Part shown: positions 5,903 through 9,601 of the stretch, in pieces
Layout: each line of letters begins with the position of its first letter
Position numbering within the stretch: position 1 is the stretch's first letter
Assembly (NCBI GenBank): GCA_934663655.1
Contig: CAKUKT010000079.1
Location: 1 to 9,601 of the forward strand
Length of the DNA stretch: 9,601 nucleotides
DNA from: an uncultured Victivallaceae bacterium
Lineage (GTDB): Bacteria; Verrucomicrobiota; Lentisphaeria; Victivallales; Victivallaceae
Direction: 5' to 3'
Notes under the pieces: generated by a model
Database searches by the model: none
Told to the model about the DNA's origin: nothing
What the model saw: the letters and a program-made list of their open reading frames with translations, nothing else
Made by a program: the position numbers and the translations under genes

Positions 5903-7828
5903 ATGAGAAAAGTTTCTGATATTGAACAACGGGCAGTGGAAATCCGTACCACCCTGGCGGGATGCCTGGACGAAATGCGGCAGATGGCCGGGAAGTACCA
6001 ACTCTCTTCGGCGACCGGGGAAATCGACGACGTGCAGAAGCTGCTTAAGCAACAGGATTTCGACATCGTCGTGTGCGGTGAGGTGAAACAGGGCAAAAGT
6101 TCCTTTATCAATTCGCTGCTGGGAAAACCACTGTTGCCCACGGACGTCAAGGTGGCCACCAGTCAGGTGTTCCGGATCAGCAACGCCGAACGCGAGTCCT
6201 TCAGCCTCGAATTCTGGAACGGCGACAGCGCGGAAATCAGCGCCGAAGAACTCAAAAAATACGGAACCGAACCCGACGAGGTGATGGTCAACGATCCGCT
6301 GCTGCGCGGACGACAGCTGAGGTGGATCGCGATCAACACCCCCACGGCGTTCCTGCCGCCGAACGTGCACCTGCTGGACACCCCCGGACTGGGAGCGGTC
6401 TACCACGCCCACACGGAAATCACCAGCCGCTATATCAGCACCGCGGATGCGGTGATCTTCCTCAAGGACAGCCGGGAACCGCTGACCCAGACGGAACGCA
6501 ATTTTATCAATACGATTTTCGGTGTGACCAGAAACGTCCTTTTTGTCCAGTCCAAGGCGGATACTCTGGATCAGAGCACCCGCGGCGAAATCCTCCAGCG
6601 CAACGAGGCGCTGCTCAACGAATACTTCGAAAAAACCGCCGGAACCCACCTGAAATTCTACAGCTTCTCCAGCAGAAATCTGCTGATGGCGGCTCAACAG
6701 GAGGATGCCCGGCGCCAGGAGATGCTCAAATCGGTTTCCGGAATCGACGAAATCATGTCGGCTCTGGAAACACTGTTCTTCAAAACGGTCTACTACGCCA
6801 ACAGCTGCGCGGCCTGCAACCGCGCCTTTGACCTCTATCAGCGCAACGCCGCATTCATCGCCGAGCAGCGCCGCCTGCTTGAAGCCGGCAGTCAGCAGCA
6901 GAAAAAAGAACTGGCGGCGGCGAAGCGAAGCCGCGAGGTGGAGTTTCTCCGGGAATGGGGATCCCCGGGAGGACAGAAATGGAAGGCGATGACCGAAGAT
7001 ATCAGAAAAATCACCGACTCCGCGCTGGCGGTGGCGCAGCGCATCTGCTGCACGGGCGCGTTGGTGGAAACCAAGCTGATGGCGGAAATCAATGCCCTGC
7101 CCGACAGCAACCTGAATATGGTGCGCCTTTTCGCGGAGAAATTTCCGGCGATGATTCAGACGGAAGTGGATACCCAGTGGCAGGAAATTTATGTAAAAAC
7201 GACCACCCGGCTGACGGAGAAATTTGCGGAGTTTCAGGCGGACATCAAGCCATCCTTTGCGGAAAAGATGGATCTCTACCTCAATCTGCAGAATACCCTC
7301 ACTCCCGAAGTCGGTGAGAACGGGAGGTTCACGAAACTCCGGAATATTGCCGCCGGTCTTTCACTCGGCGCGACGGCGGGGTTGATCGCAGCGTGTTTTT
7401 TCGGTTGCGTGACGCTCTTCCCCGCCGTGGCGGTCGCCAGCGACGTCTTCGCCAAGCGAGAATATGAGTCGATGCAGAGCAGAGCGGCCAAACGGGATCT
7501 GATCAACCAGCTTCACCAGTCACTGGCACAGCTCAACCACCTGCTGTTCGCGCCGGAGGAGATCGGTCTGAAGGGGCAGATTCCCGAATGTCTCGACCAA
7601 CTGTACAAGGCCTCGCTGCAGGTCTGCGAAACCATCCGCGACCGGGAGCACGAACGGCTGAACAATGAAGCCGGCCAGCTGGAAGCACAGGCCAATATGG
7701 ACGCCGCGGAGTCCCGGAACAAGCTCGCCCAACTCAGCGATCTGGCGACGGAAATGGAAGAGTGCCGTACCCGGCTGCTGAGCGCCCGCGATCAGCTGGT
7801 GGAGATCAAACAACGTCTTGGATTTTGA
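5903..7828 (+). CDS. Dynamin-like GTPase
   Basis: This is a large membrane-remodelling GTPase of the bacterial dynamin-like family. Of the 641 residues the G domain spans about 50-300. The P-loop GEVKQGKS lies at 59-66, a switch region with candidate Thr80 or Thr86 follows, G3 DTPG is at 159-162, and G4 SKAD is at 217-220. Helical stretches with heptad character follow (about 305-460). A hydrophobic, Gly/Ala-rich segment at about 483-514, resembling the membrane-inserting paddle of bacterial dynamins, interrupts them, and another coiled-coil region runs from 520 to the end. The layout (G domain, helical stalk, paddle, returning stalk) fits tubulation or fusion of membranes, probably at the inner membrane. 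ATG 5903 has AGGTG seven bases upstream. The gene lies 121 bases after the peptidase and 83 bases before the Hsp70 gene. Defence or membrane-stress roles known for other bacterial dynamins are only suggestive here. Confidence 0.88.
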   Translation: MRKVSDIEQRAVEIRTTLAGCLDEMRQMAGKYQLSSATGEIDDVQKLLKQQDFDIVVCGEVKQGKSSFINSLLGKPLLPTDVKVATSQVFRISNAERESFSLEFWNGDSAEISAEELKKYGTEPDEVMVNDPLLRGRQLRWIAINTPTAFLPPNVHLLDTPGLGAVYHAHTEITSRYISTADAVIFLKDSREPLTQTERNFINTIFGVTRNVLFVQSKADTLDQSTRGEILQRNEALLNEYFEKTAGTHLKFYSFSSRNLLMAAQQEDARRQEMLKSVSGIDEIMSALETLFFKTVYYANSCAACNRAFDLYQRNAAFIAEQRRLLEAGSQQQKKELAAAKRSREVEFLREWGSPGGQKWKAMTEDIRKITDSALAVAQRICCTGALVETKLMAEINALPDSNLNMVRLFAEKFPAMIQTEVDTQWQEIYVKTTTRLTEKFAEFQADIKPSFAEKMDLYLNLQNTLTPEVGENGRFTKLRNIAAGLSLGATAGLIAACFFGCVTLFPAVAVASDVFAKREYESMQSRAAKRDLINQLHQSLAQLNHLLFAPEEIGLKGQIPECLDQLYKASLQVCETIRDREHERLNNEAGQLEAQANMDAAESRNKLAQLSDLATEMEECRTRLLSARDQLVEIKQRLGF

Positions 7829-7835
7829 ACATCAG

Positions 7836-7887
7836 CATCCGGCAGGCGGCCATACGGTTCGAGAAACCATGACCGCACTGCCGGATG
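7836..7887 (+). promoter_or_regulatory. Long hairpin between dynamin and Hsp70 genes
   Basis: CATCCGGCAG (7836-7845) and CTGCCGGATG (7878-7887) are perfect 10-base complements. GCGG (7846-7849) and CCGC (7873-7876) extend the stem across one bulged A, and GGTT (7856-7859) with AACC (7865-7868) caps it with a 5-base loop. It fills most of the 83-base gap and ends 24 bases before the Hsp70 ATG. There is no T-run directly after it, so it resembles an mRNA processing or stability element more than a terminator. Confidence 0.6.
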
Positions 7888-7911
7888 TCCGACAATTTTA
7901 TGGGTTTGACG

Positions 7912-9601
7912 ATGAGATTAGGAATTGATTTCGGCACCAGTTACTGCACTTTGTCGCGTCTGAATCCGCGCAGCGGCCTACCCGAAGCGATCCCGGATGA
8001 AAACGGCGAGAATAAAATTCCGACGCTGATTTTCTGGGGAAAGCGCGATATCAAAGTGGGAAAATCCGCCGAGGAGTTGTTTACCGAGTCCCTGCAACTG
8101 GACGAAGCCGATCAGGAAGAGATTATGCAGCGTCTGATCAGAAGCGTCAAACGCAACTTTTCGGATGATTTCAGAATTTACCTGCCCGACGGCCAGTCGA
8201 TTTCAGCACTTCAGGCGGTGACGGAGGTTTTCAAATATCTGAAAAAAACCGCCGAAACCGGTTGCTCCGCTTCTGAAATCACCAGCACCACCATCACCCA
8301 TCCGGTCACCTTTTCCGAAGCTCAGAAAAAGCTGCTCATGGCAGCCGCCGGAGAGGCGGGATTCCGGGACATCAGCCTCCTTCCCGAACCGGTCGCCGCG
8401 GTCAGGGGGTTTCTTGCCGCGGAGAACCACCTCGGGCAGAATATTCTGGTCTTCGATCTCGGCGGCGGCACCTTCGATCTCTCCTTCGTGCATCAGGATC
8501 AGCACCGGGGCTACCACCTGCCGGTGGTTCCGCTGGGCAAGGCCGATTGCGGCGGGGACGATTTCGATCAGCTGCTCTACGACTACCTGGAAAAAGTATA
8601 CCTCGGGAAGAGTGAACCCCGGTTCAGTGATGATTCGGAACGGGTGAACCTGTCCATTCTGCTGCAATGCCGGCTGGCCAAGGAAAAACTTTCGCGCAAT
8701 GCCGAAATTTTGTTCAAAGCCTCGGCGCGCCATTCGGCGGTGAAACTCTCCCGCGAGCAATTCGATCTGGTGATCTCTCCCCGCGTCGATGAATGCATGA
8801 ATCTCACCCGGGAAATGTTGCGGAATATCCGGAAATCCGGTTACGAGGTCGATACGGTGTTGATGATCGGCGGCTCCAGCCGGGTTATCTGTCTGAGAAA
8901 CGAACTGGAAAAATTCCTGCCGGTCAAACCGCTCCAGACGATGTACGCCGATACGGCAGTGGCTTTCGGGGCGGTTGCCGATTTCAGAGAAACCCCGCAT
9001 GCCCCGACGCCGACCGCCGCCGCGGCCGACCACACTCCGGAACCTCCGCCGACCGTCGTAAATCCGCAGCCTCCCATTCCGAAGGCCGGTTTACCTCGGT
9101 CGGATAATGAATCCGCTGCCGTTGCCTTGCAGTGCGATCCTCCTCCTGCCGCGACGGCGGAACCGGGCGCCCCGGAGTCACCGCACAATCCCGGAACTGA
9201 TTTCCTGAGTGGAACGGCGGGACGCCCCGAAGATGAGGAGAAAGCGGTCGAATGGGTCCGGAGCGCGGCGAAAAATGGCCATGCTGAGGCCCAACGTGAG
9301 CTCGGCGACTGTTACTTCTATGGTTGCGGGGTAGCGGTAGACGAGCCGGAGGCGGTTAAATGGTACCAACTCGCCGCCGAACAGGGAAACAACGAGGCCC
9401 GGGTCCGTCTCGGAGATTGTTACCTCTACGGCTGGGGGGTGGAAAAAAACGAGGCGGAAGCATTTAATTTGTTCAAGCTCGCCGCCGAGCAGGAAAACGA
9501 CGAAGCTCAAGAACGCCTGGGAACTTGTTACCTGGGCGGCTTTGGGGTGGAGGCGAACTGGGCGGAAGCAGCCAGATGGTTCGAACTCGCCGCCGAGCAG
9601 G
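7912..9601 (+). CDS. Hsp70-type ATPase with Pro-rich linker and Sel1 repeats (3' end outside window)
   Basis: This is a DnaK-like ATPase fused to a protein-interaction scaffold. The 563 visible residues begin with a nucleotide-binding domain of about 355 residues. Phosphate-1 is GIDFGTSYC (4-12), the connect segment is PEPVAAV (159-165), phosphate-2 is FDLGGGTFDLS (181-191), the adenosine motif is VLMIGGSSRV (316-325), and AVAFGA lies at 349-354. The beta-sandwich substrate-binding domain of DnaK is absent. A Pro/Ala-rich linker (about 360-437) leads instead into Sel1-type repeats of 36 residues: GDCYFYG at 465, GDCYLYG at 501 and GTCYLGG at 537, each followed by an A-x(3)-F/Y-x-LAAEQ helix. 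The frame is open to the window edge. There is no clear Shine-Dalgarno. ATG 7912 is preferred because the conserved strand begins there, but an in-frame ATG at 7900 would add four residues. It is the third gene of the module. Confidence 0.88.
   Translation, partial: MRLGIDFGTSYCTLSRLNPRSGLPEAIPDENGENKIPTLIFWGKRDIKVGKSAEELFTESLQLDEADQEEIMQRLIRSVKRNFSDDFRIYLPDGQSISALQAVTEVFKYLKKTAETGCSASEITSTTITHPVTFSEAQKKLLMAAAGEAGFRDISLLPEPVAAVRGFLAAENHLGQNILVFDLGGGTFDLSFVHQDQHRGYHLPVVPLGKADCGGDDFDQLLYDYLEKVYLGKSEPRFSDDSERVNLSILLQCRLAKEKLSRNAEILFKASARHSAVKLSREQFDLVISPRVDECMNLTREMLRNIRKSGYEVDTVLMIGGSSRVICLRNELEKFLPVKPLQTMYADTAVAFGAVADFRETPHAPTPTAAAADHTPEPPPTVVNPQPPIPKAGLPRSDNESAAVALQCDPPPAATAEPGAPESPHNPGTDFLSGTAGRPEDEEKAVEWVRSAAKNGHAEAQRELGDCYFYGCGVAVDEPEAVKWYQLAAEQGNNEARVRLGDCYLYGWGVEKNEAEAFNLFKLAAEQENDEAQERLGTCYLGGFGVEANWAEAARWFELAAEQ
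9232..9601 (+). repeat. 108-bp tandem repeats encoding Sel1 units
   Basis: The segment CTCGCCGCCGARCAGG recurs at 9370, 9478 and 9586, exactly 108 bases (36 codons) apart; the last two copies are identical over 16 bases. Other positions have diverged, as expected for Sel1 units under selection. The array continues past the window edge. Confidence 0.75.

Noticed and set aside
5878..5919. Thirteen-residue ORF overlapping the dynamin start
   Set aside because: Its ATG follows a T-run with no Shine-Dalgarno, and nothing suggests it is translated; chance is the simpler explanation.
5876..6697. 273-residue open frame on the minus strand inside the dynamin gene
   Set aside because: It is antisense to the GTPase domain, whose P-loop, DTPG and SKAD motifs prove the plus-strand frame. 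The antisense product has no recognisable domain.
8203..9033. 276-residue open frame on the minus strand inside the Hsp70 gene
   Set aside because: It is opposite the conserved ATPase motifs of the plus strand and gives a Gly/Arg/His-rich product typical of antisense shadows.

Overview
The window is GC-rich bacterial DNA with good Shine-Dalgarno sites at some genes, sigma70-like promoters and intrinsic terminators. The protein styles (a chagasin-like inhibitor domain, Sel1 repeats, a bacterial dynamin) would fit a Gram-negative, perhaps a PVC-group bacterium such as Lentisphaerota. That assignment is an inference; no marker gene is present to settle it. No tRNA, rRNA, CRISPR array, insertion sequence or integrase was seen.

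Layout. (1) Positions 1-540 hold no gene I can name, although two long overlapping stop-free frames run off the left edge. (2) Positions 541-1695 on the minus strand form a small secreted-protein unit: a promoter, a signal-peptide protein with a carbohydrate-binding-like beta-sandwich, then, in the same frame and separated only by one TAA and four codons, an Ala/Pro/Thr linker with a chagasin-like (I42) domain, and a strong terminator. The two ORFs look like one protein split by a stop codon. (3) Positions 1903-4583 on the plus strand hold four housekeeping or accessory genes: an AlkA-type DNA glycosylase, a flavodoxin-fold FMN oxidoreductase with a four-cysteine cluster, a GNAT acetyltransferase and a small nucleotidyltransferase, closed by a terminator. 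(4) From about 4619 to the right edge, also on the plus strand, lies a module of three large genes: a C39/papain-fold cysteine peptidase with an intact Gln/Cys/His/Asp set and a 59-residue tail free of Lys and Arg, a 641-residue dynamin-like GTPase with a membrane-insertion segment, and an Hsp70-type ATPase whose substrate-binding domain is replaced by a Pro-rich linker and Sel1 repeats. The last gene runs off the right edge.

The three-gene module is the most interesting part. All three products look cytoplasmic or inner-membrane associated, and they share orientation and spacing. The gaps between them carry conspicuous hairpins and palindromes, which suggests tuned or differential expression. 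A membrane-remodelling GTPase, a chaperone-like ATPase with a protein-interaction scaffold and a protease make a plausible stress-response, membrane-repair or phage-defence machine. That function is inferred from domain content only; I do not recognise the combination as a named system.
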